Notes: a model not told the origin generated them from the sequence alone. DNA of 64,000 nucleotides from Dyella japonica A8 (GCF_000725385.1 NZ_CP008884.1:3410001-3474000), one strand, 5' to 3'; shown: positions 46,806 to 55,548, counted from the first letter of the stretch. Made by a program: numbers and translations.

Positions 46806-48554
46806 CTATGGCGTGGCGTGTGCCGCCAATGGCGATGTCATGCCGCTGCCCGGCGGCTGCTGCAGGAACCACATCGTCACGCCGCTGCCGCGGTTGTTCC
46901 AGTTGAACCGCCGCAGCGTCTCGCCGATCTGCCCGCATTCGGTGTTGTAGGACGACGCCAGCGCCTCGAGGCGACGCTTCAGCGCAGCGCTCTGCGTCGG
47001 GTCCTGCTCGAAGTAGTAGGCTGCCGCTACCGGCATGGCCAGCTCGACGTTGTGCGCGTCGCTGTACCAGCCGTCGGAGTCCTCGATGTCGGACAGCTTC
47101 TTGTGGTTGGCCTGCGAAGAAGCCCAGTACCAGGCGATCTGGCCCTTGGGCCCGGAGCACGGATTGCGCCAGTCGTGCCCCTGCACGATGGTGTTCACAT
47201 CGACCCAGCCGTAGCGCTCCAGGTAACGGCCGAACGCCGTGATCATCTCGGGAATCCGGCGGTCGCCGGTCACCAGCCAGGTGTGCCACAGGCCGTCGAT
47301 GATGTTCTCGCTCATCCACGGCGAGGTGCCACGAACGTCCTGTTCCGGATTCCATGCTTCGTCTTCGTGCAGGTTCCAGCTGTTGCGCCAGGAGCCGTCG
47401 TTGCCCAGCTTGTCGGGGTTGTTGCGCTGGTGGTCGTACAACCAGTCCACCCGCTCGCGCGCGTTGTCGAGGTAGCGCTTTTCGCCGGTCAGGTCATAGG
47501 CGTTGATGGTCGCCAGCAAGCCCAGCCCCGCGAGGCGCTCGGTGAACCGCTGCCCCGCCTCGGTATACGGGCCTGCCTCGCCGCTCCAGCCGTTGTGTTT
47601 CCACAGCGTCACCATCTTGTCGACCAGCGCCGCATCGTGCTCGCTGTCGTCGCCGGTCAGCGCGAGCGCCAGCAGGATGGGCTCCACGTAGACATACTTG
47701 GAGTCGCACGGTTCCTTGCCGTAGGTCCACCCACCGCCGCAGAAGGGGCTGAACGGCATGCCATCGCGCTTGATGTACTTCATGTAGAAGTGATAGCTCT
47801 GGTCCGCCGCCTGCAGGTAGTCGAAGCGACCCGTGCGTATGTATGCCTTGAACAAGGTCGTCGGCCGGTCGAACAGCCAGGCGGTGTGATCGTCCACCGG
47901 CAGCTTGCGCGCCCATTCGAACTGGGTGGCCACGTAACCGGCGTAGGCTTCGCCCTTGGTGGCGGGCGTCTGCGGGCCTGCGATCAGCGAGGCACACAGC
48001 CATGCCGGCTCAAGCGTCGCCAGCGCGGCCGCGACCCGTACACCGTGGCCATCGGCCCCCAGCTCCTGTGCGTAAGGCCAGCCGGGCATATCCCGGGCAC
48101 GGGGCTTGCCCACGGCGAAGTAGTAGGTGCCCTCGCCCTTGACCAGGGACGCGTGGAACTGCGCGCGTACCGCGCGGATGCTGCGATCTCGGGCAAACCA
48201 CAGCAGCGTCGCATCCACGTGCGCGGGGATTTCGTTGCCCTGCGCATCGAGAATGCGCACTAGGTGCGCATCGCGCAGCATGGACGGGGGAAACGGTATG
48301 CCTACTGAGACCCGCACGTCCGTGGCATCACCGACGTTCTGGTGCACCACGATGCGCTGCGCGGGCGCGCTGTCCGCGGGGGCCTGTACCTCCTGGCTCC
48401 TGGACGCCGCAGCGGGCGCTGCGTTGGGTGCATGGGCGGCCGACCAGGCGGCGAGCGGCACCGACAACAACAGCAGGCCCATCAAGACCCGAAGCCTGCC
48501 CGGGCCGCGTCCGTCGCGGGCTCGGGATGCCCCTGGTGGCACTGCCGTCGACAT
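46806..48554 (-). CDS. Secreted polysaccharide-active enzyme, PcRGLX/YetA-like
   Basis: A 582-residue protein with an N-terminal hydrophobic export segment (VLMGLLLLSVPLAAWSA, about 24-40). Residues about 65-170 have VRVSVGIPFPPSML, ILDAQGNEIPAHVD and an RSIRAVRAQF strand. Together these resemble the GVPFP-x-G / WxDGSxR pattern at the N-terminus of YetA/exo-rhamnogalacturonan lyase-like proteins. The rest looks like an (alpha/alpha) barrel with many Trp and Tyr (GLLATINAYDLTGEKRYL, ENIIDGLWHTWLVTG). It probably cleaves or trims a polysaccharide in the periplasm. The family match is moderate. The start overlaps the galE stop. Confidence 0.65.
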   Translation of the reverse strand: MSTAVPPGASRARDGRGPGRLRVLMGLLLLSVPLAAWSAAHAPNAAPAAASRSQEVQAPADSAPAQRIVVHQNVGDATDVRVSVGIPFPPSMLRDAHLVRILDAQGNEIPAHVDATLLWFARDRSIRAVRAQFHASLVKGEGTYYFAVGKPRARDMPGWPYAQELGADGHGVRVAAALATLEPAWLCASLIAGPQTPATKGEAYAGYVATQFEWARKLPVDDHTAWLFDRPTTLFKAYIRTGRFDYLQAADQSYHFYMKYIKRDGMPFSPFCGGGWTYGKEPCDSKYVYVEPILLALALTGDDSEHDAALVDKMVTLWKHNGWSGEAGPYTEAGQRFTERLAGLGLLATINAYDLTGEKRYLDNARERVDWLYDHQRNNPDKLGNDGSWRNSWNLHEDEAWNPEQDVRGTSPWMSENIIDGLWHTWLVTGDRRIPEMITAFGRYLERYGWVDVNTIVQGHDWRNPCSGPKGQIAWYWASSQANHKKLSDIEDSDGWYSDAHNVELAMPVAAAYYFEQDPTQSAALKRRLEALASSYNTECGQIGETLRRFNWNNRGSGVTMWFLQQPPGSGMTSPLAAHATP

Positions 48555-49558
48555 CACGCCACCGACGACAACGGCGCGCGGGCGGCAGCCATCTTGAGCT
48601 CCCACGCCAACGCCGTATGCACGATGAAGTCCAGATCGTCGTACTGGGGATGCCAGTCCAGCACCTGCTTGAGCCGGTCGCTACATGCGATGAGCATGGC
48701 CAGATCGCCTTCGCGCCGGGGCAGCTCGACGATATTCAGCGGATGCCCGCCTACCCGCGCCACCGAATCGAGCACCTCCCGCACGCTGTAGCCATGGCCG
48801 TAGCCGCAGTTGAGCTTGAGCGACTCACCGCCCGCGCGCAAATGGTCCAGCGCGCGCAGGTGCGCCGACGCCAGGTCTTCCACATGGATGTAGTCGCGGA
48901 TGCCGGTGCCATCGGGCGTGTCGTAATCCGTACCGTAGATGGCCATGGATGTCCGCTTGCCCACCGCGTGCTCGCAGGCCGCCTTGATCAGCAGCGTCGC
49001 GAAGGGCGCGGAATGACCGATGCGCCCTTTGGGGTCGCAACCGGCCACGTTGAAGTAGCGCAGGATGACGTGGCGCATGCGGCCGGTGGCGCAGTAGTCG
49101 CACAACATCATTTCCGACATCAGCTTGGACATGCCGTACGGGTTGGCCGGATGCGTGGGCGTCTCCTCGTCCGCGACGCCCTGCTCTGTCAGGCCATAGA
49201 CGGCCGCCGTCGACGAGAAGATGAACTTGTCGACGCCCGACTCGGCACAGGCCGCGAGCAGGTTGCGCGTGTTGCAGGTGTTGTTGCCGTAATACTTGAG
49301 CGGATCGCTCACCGATTCCGGCACCACCGTGTGCGCCGCGAAATGCATCACCGCGTCGATGCGGTTTGCCTTGAGCACCGACTCCACCAGCGCGGCATCG
49401 CCTACGTTGCCCACCACCAGCTCGGCGCCCCTCACGGCCTCGGGGTAGCCGGTGCTGAGATTGTCGATGACCACGACGTGCTCTCCACGCATGGCCAGCT
49501 GCTGGACGACATGACTCCCGATGTAACCGGCTCCGCCGGTGACAAGAATGTTGTACAT
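48554..49558 (-). CDS. galE: UDP-glucose 4-epimerase
   Basis: A 334-residue extended SDR with ILVTGGAGYIGSH at the N-terminus, VVIDNLSTGYPEAV, the catalytic serine region FSSTAAVYG, the active-site YGMSKLMSE (Tyr-x3-Lys), the NVAGCDPKGRIGH motif and YIHVEDLASAH. It interconverts UDP-glucose and UDP-galactose and may also accept the N-acetyl forms. The ATG at 49558 was chosen because it begins the Rossmann strand directly. It lies only two bases after the hydrolase gene upstream and overlaps the next gene, so it belongs to the export operon. Confidence 0.92.
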   Translation of the reverse strand: MYNILVTGGAGYIGSHVVQQLAMRGEHVVVIDNLSTGYPEAVRGAELVVGNVGDAALVESVLKANRIDAVMHFAAHTVVPESVSDPLKYYGNNTCNTRNLLAACAESGVDKFIFSSTAAVYGLTEQGVADEETPTHPANPYGMSKLMSEMMLCDYCATGRMRHVILRYFNVAGCDPKGRIGHSAPFATLLIKAACEHAVGKRTSMAIYGTDYDTPDGTGIRDYIHVEDLASAHLRALDHLRAGGESLKLNCGYGHGYSVREVLDSVARVGGHPLNIVELPRREGDLAMLIACSDRLKQVLDWHPQYDDLDFIVHTALAWELKMAAARAPLSSVA

Positions 49559-49560
49559 CT

Positions 49561-50382
49561 TCACGTCCCTGGTCGAGTAACGGGAAAGTGACGGCCCATC
49601 CACTGCGTCACGTGGTCAAGCAGGCGCTGGCGATCGCCAGTGAGAACGTAGGTGTGATCCGCGTCCTTGAAGAAACTGGCGCTGATGCCCGGATGGTCGG
49701 CCAGCCGGCCGAAGCATTCGCGGAACTGCCGGATATGGTTGAAGTACCGCGACACGCCGCCGCTGTAGACGAAATCCAGCTTGAGTCCGCGCTGCAGCAT
49801 CTCGGCAAGCTGCTCCCGCACGACCTTGGGCGGCAACGGTTCGACCACGAAGAGTGGTTCGGCTGGTCGCGGCGCGGCCGACGCGCGTCGGCGCGCCAGC
49901 AGGCGACGCCATGCCGACGTATCCAGCAGGCGCGGCAGGTAGTGGCGCAGGCGCTGGCCGAGCGTTCGGTGTCCATAGCCGTCGAGGAACAAGGCACCCA
50001 CGACGCGCGGATCGACGTGCGCGGCCGAGTGCGCGTTCTGCGCCCCCGAGCAGAGCCCGAACAGCACGAAGCGGGTGCAGCCGGATTGCTGCTTGAGCAG
50101 CTCCATGGCCTCGCGCACATCGGCCACCACCTGGTCGGGGCGGGACAGGCGCTGCCCACTGGCGCCGCTATCGCCAATGGTGGACAGGTCGAAGCGCAAG
50201 GTCGGGTAACCCATCGCATTGAGCCGGCGGCTGAGTTCCACGTGCAGCCGGAACGGCCCGACGCGATACACCATGCCGGCATTGAGGAAAATGACGCCAA
50301 CACCATGATCGATGACGGCAGGAAGGCCTACCACGCCGACCAGGTGCCGTGCCTTGCCGAAGCGGAACGCCTGCTCGTGCAT
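49561..50382 (-). CDS. Alpha/beta hydrolase (exosortase-A-associated type 1-like)
   Basis: A 273-residue alpha/beta hydrolase with VIFLNAGMVYRVGPFRLHVELSR-type N-terminus, FDLSTIGDSG, the nucleophile elbow LFGLCSGAQNA (Ser in G-L-C-S-G near residue 120), and a C-terminal KDADHTYV segment that could carry Asp and His. The N-terminal NAGxxxRxGP pattern is the one I associate with the hydrolase 1 family of exosortase-A/EpsH exopolysaccharide loci. It is paired with a second hydrolase by a TGATG overlap. It may release or transfer an acyl or peptidyl group. Confidence 0.75.
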   Translation of the reverse strand: MHEQAFRFGKARHLVGVVGLPAVIDHGVGVIFLNAGMVYRVGPFRLHVELSRRLNAMGYPTLRFDLSTIGDSGASGQRLSRPDQVVADVREAMELLKQQSGCTRFVLFGLCSGAQNAHSAAHVDPRVVGALFLDGYGHRTLGQRLRHYLPRLLDTSAWRRLLARRRASAAPRPAEPLFVVEPLPPKVVREQLAEMLQRGLKLDFVYSGGVSRYFNHIRQFRECFGRLADHPGISASFFKDADHTYVLTGDRQRLLDHVTQWMGRHFPVTRPGT

Positions 50383-51158
50383 CACGCCATCTCCTTCAGC
50401 AGGCGCTTCGCCGCGTCGAGCAGCGGATGCGAGAGGATCGCCAGTTCCAGGCAATCGATGTCGTCCCAGCGCGGCGACACGTCCACGCAGATCCGCCGGC
50501 CGGCATGGCCCTCATCCGGCCGCGATGCTTCGTCGGTCAACGCGGACGACAGCCACGCCGAAGCCATGCCCGGGTCGATCAGGCGCAGCCCTTCCAGCTG
50601 TTCGTGCAGCCGCTCGTTCCGTTCGAACCCGGGCCACTGCGTACTGACATCCAGTTCCGGACGTGCATGCTCGAAACGGTTCAGATCGACCTTGAGTGCG
50701 TCCTGCATGCGGTCGTACTGCCGCACGAGCGCATCACCATCGGTAATGGCGTCCCAGGCCACCACGCCGTCCAGCCGCGCCGACGCCGACGCAGCCAGCG
50801 CCGCGTTGGCGCCCAGTCGTGCGCCGAACGCCAGTACCCGGCTGCCACCGTGGCGCGTGCGCAATTCGGCCGCGGCCGTCGCGACATCGGCCAGGCAGCG
50901 CGGCCACGCCAGCTCGCGGCTCTCGCCCGCCGAATCGCCCGTGCCGAAATAATCGAAGCGCAGCACCGGCAAGCCGCTTTCCGCCAGCCCGTGGGCCAGC
51001 TGCCGGTACAGGCGATGGCAACGGATCTGCTCCACGCCCAGCGGCGGGCACAGCAGCACCGCCGCGCCGGCAACGGCAGCAGCGGGATGATAAAAGCCGA
51101 ACAGCTCCCGGCCTGGCCCGAAGTAGAACGGCAACTCGGCGTCGATGCGCGATTTCAT
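50382..51158 (-). CDS. Alpha/beta hydrolase-fold protein lacking the nucleophile Ser
   Basis: A 258-residue protein with the fold signature LLCPPLGVEQIRCHRLYRQL, RFDYFGTGDSAGES near 70, and an elbow region FGARLGANAAL. The G-x-S-x-G position reads G-A-R-L-G, so the catalytic Ser is an Arg. It resembles the hydrolase 2 proteins that accompany hydrolase 1 in EpsH-type loci, where a non-canonical elbow also occurs in my memory. It may act as a partner rather than an enzyme. It overlaps genes on both sides. Confidence 0.7.
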   Translation of the reverse strand: MKSRIDAELPFYFGPGRELFGFYHPAAAVAGAAVLLCPPLGVEQIRCHRLYRQLAHGLAESGLPVLRFDYFGTGDSAGESRELAWPRCLADVATAAAELRTRHGGSRVLAFGARLGANAALAASASARLDGVVAWDAITDGDALVRQYDRMQDALKVDLNRFEHARPELDVSTQWPGFERNERLHEQLEGLRLIDPGMASAWLSSALTDEASRPDEGHAGRRICVDVSPRWDDIDCLELAILSHPLLDAAKRLLKEMA

Positions 51159-52498
51159 CGGCGATACACCACGCCGACGATGAACTCGTTCTCGTGGTAG
51201 CTCTGCAACGCCGCGTTGCTGGCGCGGATCTGCCGGGTGTAGCCGGCCCGCCAGCTCCAGTGCGGCGTAAACTCATGACTGATCGCAACGCCAAAGCGCG
51301 TGGTCTTGTCCGTGCGGCTCAGCGAGGTGTACTCGTTGTGTTCGTAATTGCCGAACCCCGTCAGGATCAGATTGGGCCGCAGCTTGTACTCGACGCTGAA
51401 GGCAGCACTCTTCTCGTTCTGGTCGAAGGTCGGGTTGTTGAGGTAGGACAGCTTGCGATACAGCGGTGACACGGTGACCGACCAACGGTCGCTGCGATAG
51501 CTGTAGGTGCCCTGCACGCTGCGATCCAGGTACACCTGCGAATCCACCACCACGGTGCCGGTATTGATGCCACGGGCCGGATCATTGATCAGGTCCAGCG
51601 GGTTGCTGGACACGTTGGTCATGCTGTCCACGATGGTCTGGCCGGGCTGCAGCAGCATGTCCTGCGCCGCATCCGAGTACTCGTAGGTGCCAGTCACGCT
51701 GAAGCTGTTGTCAATGCTGGGGCGCCAGCCCAGCGTTACCTTCGCCATCGGCTTGGAGGCGCTCGGCGCGTTCTTGAAATCGACGTAGGCCCAACCCACC
51801 AGGGCATCCACGTCGAAATTCTTCAGCGTGTGCACGTAATGGCCGTACAGCTCGTCGCGAGTGTAGTTCGGCCCGGCCGTGCTGTTCTTCAGGTTCACAT
51901 GCTCCGATTCCAGGTTCAGCGATACCTGTGTGGTCGGGTTGAGGTCGCGGATGACGCGGAACGCGCCCAGCCCGCGGGACGAATCAAAGTCGTCCACCTT
52001 GGAGGCGTAGCTGTTGATGTACTTCAGCTCGGCCTGGCCACGCGTGGCAGCGTTGAAGTTGAAGTGAAAGATGGGTCCCAGCGACAGCACGTTGGTCTGC
52101 TGCAGGTTATTGGGCGCATTGCTGGCCAGCGTATCCACCGGCTGCACGCCGGCGTCGTCCTCGATGGCGAAATCCAGTCGCTGCGGAATCGCCGACCAGT
52201 TGGCCTGCGCGCTGAGCGTGCCCAGCGTCTGGCTGTCGAACTGGCTGTTGCTGTAATCGAGGTATTCCGCTGTGCCGACCACGTTCGCCTGGATGGTGGA
52301 ACCCAGTTGTCGGTACGCGAAGTTGATGCCCGGGACGATGACATTGCTGCTGGCCGGGCTGTCGGTGGACAACGCGATGTTGTCGCTGTGTTCCACGCTG
52401 ACAAACGCCGAATAGGCGAAGTCGCCGGCCCATGAACAGCCGGGAACCACGACCAGCGCGAGCATGGTGGCGCGGGCGAGCCTGTTGTATGCCGGCAT
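51155..52498 (-). CDS. Outer-membrane beta-barrel protein of the exopolysaccharide system
   Basis: A 447-residue protein with a signal peptide (residues 1-24, cleavage after SWA). The rest alternates polar and aromatic residues in many amphipathic strands (FAYSAFVSVEHSDNIAL, AELKYINSYAS, SVEYKLRPNLILTGFGNYEHN, NEFIVGVVYRR). The HSDNIALS start and overall length match the barrel proteins (TIGR03016-like) of PEP-CTERM/EpsH loci, which may form the secretion pore with the export lipoprotein. It is co-transcribed with the chain-length and hydrolase genes. Confidence 0.83.
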   Translation of the reverse strand: MPAYNRLARATMLALVVVPGCSWAGDFAYSAFVSVEHSDNIALSTDSPASSNVIVPGINFAYRQLGSTIQANVVGTAEYLDYSNSQFDSQTLGTLSAQANWSAIPQRLDFAIEDDAGVQPVDTLASNAPNNLQQTNVLSLGPIFHFNFNAATRGQAELKYINSYASKVDDFDSSRGLGAFRVIRDLNPTTQVSLNLESEHVNLKNSTAGPNYTRDELYGHYVHTLKNFDVDALVGWAYVDFKNAPSASKPMAKVTLGWRPSIDNSFSVTGTYEYSDAAQDMLLQPGQTIVDSMTNVSSNPLDLINDPARGINTGTVVVDSQVYLDRSVQGTYSYRSDRWSVTVSPLYRKLSYLNNPTFDQNEKSAAFSVEYKLRPNLILTGFGNYEHNEYTSLSRTDKTTRFGVAISHEFTPHWSWRAGYTRQIRASNAALQSYHENEFIVGVVYRR

Positions 52499-52540
52499 AT
52501 CCTTTCCTCTGACCTTTTCCCCTCGGGATGCCGCCGCTCC

Positions 52541-52562
52541 CTACGCCGGCATCTCCTTCCCT
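52541..52562 (-). repeat. Partial duplicate of the barrel-gene ribosome-binding/start region
   Basis: On the minus strand ggaaggagatgccggcgtag lies 45-60 bases upstream of the true start, which reads ggaaaggatatgccggcata. The upstream copy would encode only Met-Pro-Ala-stop. It looks like a local duplication of the Shine-Dalgarno and start codon. Confidence 0.55.
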
Positions 52563-52568
52563 ATCCGT

Positions 52569-53354
52569 CTAGGGCGCCTGGTTGAACACCACTCCTGCGA
52601 GCTTGTTCGGCTCGAAATGACTCAGTGCCTGGCTGATCGCGCCAGGCGTGTCCTTGCCGTAGCCGGCCACAACGACCACGAAGTCGGCGAGGTCCGCGAG
52701 AATGCGTGCGTCGGGCGCGCCCTTGATCGCGGGCCCGTCCAGGAACAGATAGCGATCCGCGTACCGCGAGCGCAGCGAGTCGATCACCGCGCGCATGCGG
52801 TGGGACGTGAAGTATTCGCTGCCGCTCTCGCGCGACTTGCCCGCGGGAATCAGCCGCAGATGCGGCACGCCGGTGTGGTAGATGATCGATTCGATGCCGA
52901 TGGCCGGATGGTCCATCAGGTCGATCAGGCCACCATGGGTCGGTTCCACGCCCATCACCTTGTGCTGGTTCGGATAGCGCACATTGCAATCGATCAGCAG
53001 GCTGGTCTTGGCCTCGTCGAAAGCGAACGCGGCGGCAAGGTTGCGCGCCACGAAGCTGCTGCCCGAATGCGGACTCACGGCCACCACCAGCGTCACGAAA
53101 TTCTCGTGGCCACCCATGGCGAGCAGGCGCGTGCGGATCTCGCGGAAGGCATCGGACTGCTGCCGCACCGATTCCTCGCGATGGATCATCCGGCGCTGTT
53201 CCAACTGGATAGGCGCCAGAGCGCCACCCTGCTCGTGCATGCGCGCGATGGACTGGCTGGACGATTTGCGCAGCTCAAGATTGTGCGCAGCCGTCTGCAG
53301 CACCTCGCTGATCCGATCGGACATGTTGTCGCCCTCAAGATTCTTCATGGTCAT
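52569..53354 (-). CDS. BY-kinase-like P-loop protein with degenerate Walker A
   Basis: A 261-residue protein of the CpsD/XrtA-associated tyrosine kinase fold. The linker QSDAFREIRTRLLAMGG is followed by VVAVSPHSGSSFVARNLA where Walker A should be. The usual G-x-G-K-S/T has become S-G-S-S, without the lysine. Walker A' (TSLLIDCNVRYP) and Walker B (RYLFLDGPAIKG) are intact. The C-terminus VVFNQAP has no tyrosine cluster. It probably binds the chain-length protein encoded by the overlapping upstream gene but is unlikely to be a normal kinase. Starts at 53354 (ATGA overlap) or 53324 are both possible. Confidence 0.8.
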   Translation of the reverse strand: MTMKNLEGDNMSDRISEVLQTAAHNLELRKSSSQSIARMHEQGGALAPIQLEQRRMIHREESVRQQSDAFREIRTRLLAMGGHENFVTLVVAVSPHSGSSFVARNLAAAFAFDEAKTSLLIDCNVRYPNQHKVMGVEPTHGGLIDLMDHPAIGIESIIYHTGVPHLRLIPAGKSRESGSEYFTSHRMRAVIDSLRSRYADRYLFLDGPAIKGAPDARILADLADFVVVVAGYGKDTPGAISQALSHFEPNKLAGVVFNQAP

Positions 53355-54895
53355 CCCTTCAGCCGGATCCACACGGCAACGAGGTAGACGGCGATGACAC
53401 CCAGCACGATGAGCGCAACAGTCATGTTCCGCATGCGGTCGCGACGGCGATCACCCGGCGTGGGATAGAACGGGATGGCGGCCAGCATCGGGGCGCCAAT
53501 GGCCTGTTCGAGCTGCCATACCGAGCGCACGCGCGGGTCGAACCAGACCAGCGCGAACAGCAGGCCCAGCGGAAGAACGATGGCCAGCGCCCCGCCGGCG
53601 AGGCCAAAGTGCATGAAGCGCAGGCCCGAGGGTGTCAGTGGCATGACGGCCGGGTTCTGCACCAGGAAGGTCAGGCCGCGCTGTTCGGCATCGAGGTTCA
53701 TCGACACTCGGGCGTTCTCGCGGCGCTTGAGCAGATCCTGGTAGACGTCGCGATTGACGTTGTAGTCGCGGGTCAGTTCAGCCGTGACGTTTTCCGAACT
53801 GGCGATGCGGGCGCTGCGCTGCAGTTCGGCCTGCAACATCGATTCGCTCGCCCCCATGCGTGCCGACGCCGCCGCGCTCGCCGCGCGGGCGGAGGCCAGC
53901 TGCGTCTTGATCTGCTGGTACGCCGGGTTGAACGTCACGTTGCTGTCCAGCGCGACGGGTGTACCGGCCGCCTGCGCTGCCTGCCGGCGCTCTTCCGCGC
54001 TGACGAGCTGCTTCTTGAGGTCATCGATCTGGTGGCGGACGCGCACCACGTCGGGATACGAATCGGTATAGGTCAGCAGCAGCTTGTTGAGCTGCGCCTG
54101 CAGTTCGCCCAATTGCGCCTGTATCACGCCATCGGCCGTTTGCACCGTGTTCACTTCGGACTCGCCGCTGAGTTGCGAGGCGAGCGAACCTTCCTGTGAA
54201 CGGCGCTCCATCATGTCCATGCGTGCCGACTCGATCTGCGTGCGCAGCTGGCTGATGCGTGCCGCCGTATCGGCCTCGCTGCCAGGGCGCGCATCGGGGT
54301 TGGCGTCGCGATAGGCCTTCAGCTTGTCTTCGGCGTCGGTGAGCTTCTTGCGGTACGCCTCGACCTGGCTGTTGATGAACTCGTAAGCCTCTCGGCTCTC
54401 CCGTTGCTTGGATGCCAGGCTTTCGCTGATGAACAACTGCGCGAAGGCGCGGGCGACCTCATACGTGCGCCGGGCGCTGTTGTCGCTATAGGTGATGGTG
54501 ATCAGGTTGTCGTGCGTGATCTGCACCTGCGTGCGCGACTTGATGCCCTCGGCGATGCGGTCCTGCTCCACCGGCGTCGGGTTGTTGGCCATCCAGCCAC
54601 CGGCCTCGAGGATCCGCGTCATCACCTTGCGGCTGAAGATCACGTCACGCGCCATGTTGGCGCGGTTCTTGTTCGCCGTCGGCGCGGCGGCGCCTTCCAT
54701 CAGCGGCGTGATAATGCTGCTTTCCTGCGCAAGAATCGTGGTGGACGCGACGTACTTGCGCGGCCACAGCATGCCCGCCGTCAAGGCAGCCAGTGCGATC
54801 ACCGCAAACGCAACGCCCAGCGCCAGGCGTCGGCGGCGTGCCTCGATGACCAGCGCCGGCACCAGGCTTGCCATTGGCCTGAGTTCCCCGCTCAT
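53351..54895 (-). CDS. Polysaccharide chain-length determinant (Wzz/XrtA-type)
   Basis: A 514-residue inner-membrane co-polymerase. The first membrane segment is at about 24-44, followed by the Wzz domain (KYVASTTILAQ), a long periplasmic coiled coil (about 160-370, with QLGELQAQLNKLLLTYTDSYPDV), a TPSGLRFMHFGLAGG motif, and a second membrane segment at about 430-455. A further hydrophobic segment lies at the C-terminus. The cytoplasmic kinase domain is absent and is supplied separately by the next gene. Length and motifs match the chain-length proteins of exosortase-type exopolysaccharide loci. It sets polymer length together with the polymerase and the export lipoprotein. Confidence 0.9.
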   Translation of the reverse strand: MSGELRPMASLVPALVIEARRRRLALGVAFAVIALAALTAGMLWPRKYVASTTILAQESSIITPLMEGAAAPTANKNRANMARDVIFSRKVMTRILEAGGWMANNPTPVEQDRIAEGIKSRTQVQITHDNLITITYSDNSARRTYEVARAFAQLFISESLASKQRESREAYEFINSQVEAYRKKLTDAEDKLKAYRDANPDARPGSEADTAARISQLRTQIESARMDMMERRSQEGSLASQLSGESEVNTVQTADGVIQAQLGELQAQLNKLLLTYTDSYPDVVRVRHQIDDLKKQLVSAEERRQAAQAAGTPVALDSNVTFNPAYQQIKTQLASARAASAAASARMGASESMLQAELQRSARIASSENVTAELTRDYNVNRDVYQDLLKRRENARVSMNLDAEQRGLTFLVQNPAVMPLTPSGLRFMHFGLAGGALAIVLPLGLLFALVWFDPRVRSVWQLEQAIGAPMLAAIPFYPTPGDRRRDRMRNMTVALIVLGVIAVYLVAVWIRLKG

Positions 54896-54927
54896 GGCAA
54901 CGTCCTCCCTCTCCCTTACGCGCGGTC

Positions 54928-55548
54928 TTAGAACGACCGCATCGGCACGGTGACGACATCCCCCGGCTGCACCGGGTAGTTGGTGTCGAGGTCACCCTTC
55001 TGCAGCACCTTGTCCAGGCGCACGGCATAGGGCGTGGTCACGCCGTTCCGCCCCTCGCGGAACAACTCGGTGCGGTCGGGTGCCGCAAATTCCGTGGTAC
55101 CGCCCGCCGCCAGCACGGCATCTAGCACGGTCATGCCCTGGCGATAGGGGATCGATACCGGCTGGCGCACAGCGCCCGTCACCCGCACGCGCGACAGGTA
55201 TTCGTGGCTGCGCAGCTCGGTGAGGATCACCGCCACCTGCGGATCGCGCACGTACGACGCCAGCTTTTCCTTGATCGCCGCGGCGACTTCTTCCGGCGTC
55301 TTGCCGCCGGCCATCACGTCGCCGATCAGCGGCACGGTGATCTTGCCGTCCGGCCGCACGGGCACGCTCACACTGAGGTCCGGGTTCTGCCAGACCGTTA
55401 CCTGCAGCTGGTCATCGACACCGATCCGGTAGGTGGTGACCGCCTGCGCGGCCGGATCGACCGTAGGCGCATCGGTGGAACCACCCGTGGCACAGCCCGA
55501 CAGCAATGCCGTAACGCCCATGGCAAACAACACGGAAAGAACTTTCAT
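54928..55548 (-). CDS. Polysaccharide export lipoprotein (Wza-like, SLBB)
   Basis: A 206-residue outer-membrane lipoprotein. The signal peptide ends in the lipobox LLSGC. The polysaccharide export domain YRIGVDDQLQVTVWQNPDLSVSV-type follows, with VRPDGKITVPLIGDV, then one SLBB domain (VRVTGAVRQPVSIPYRQGMTVLDAVLAAGG). It is shorter than E. coli Wza and fits the export proteins of EpsH-type loci. ATG 55548 is preceded by CAGGGGGA. It is the first gene of the long minus-strand operon (export, chain length, P-loop, barrel, hydrolases, galE, lyase, flippase). Confidence 0.9.
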   Translation of the reverse strand: MKVLSVLFAMGVTALLSGCATGGSTDAPTVDPAAQAVTTYRIGVDDQLQVTVWQNPDLSVSVPVRPDGKITVPLIGDVMAGGKTPEEVAAAIKEKLASYVRDPQVAVILTELRSHEYLSRVRVTGAVRQPVSIPYRQGMTVLDAVLAAGGTTEFAAPDRTELFREGRNGVTTPYAVRLDKVLQKGDLDTNYPVQPGDVVTVPMRSF

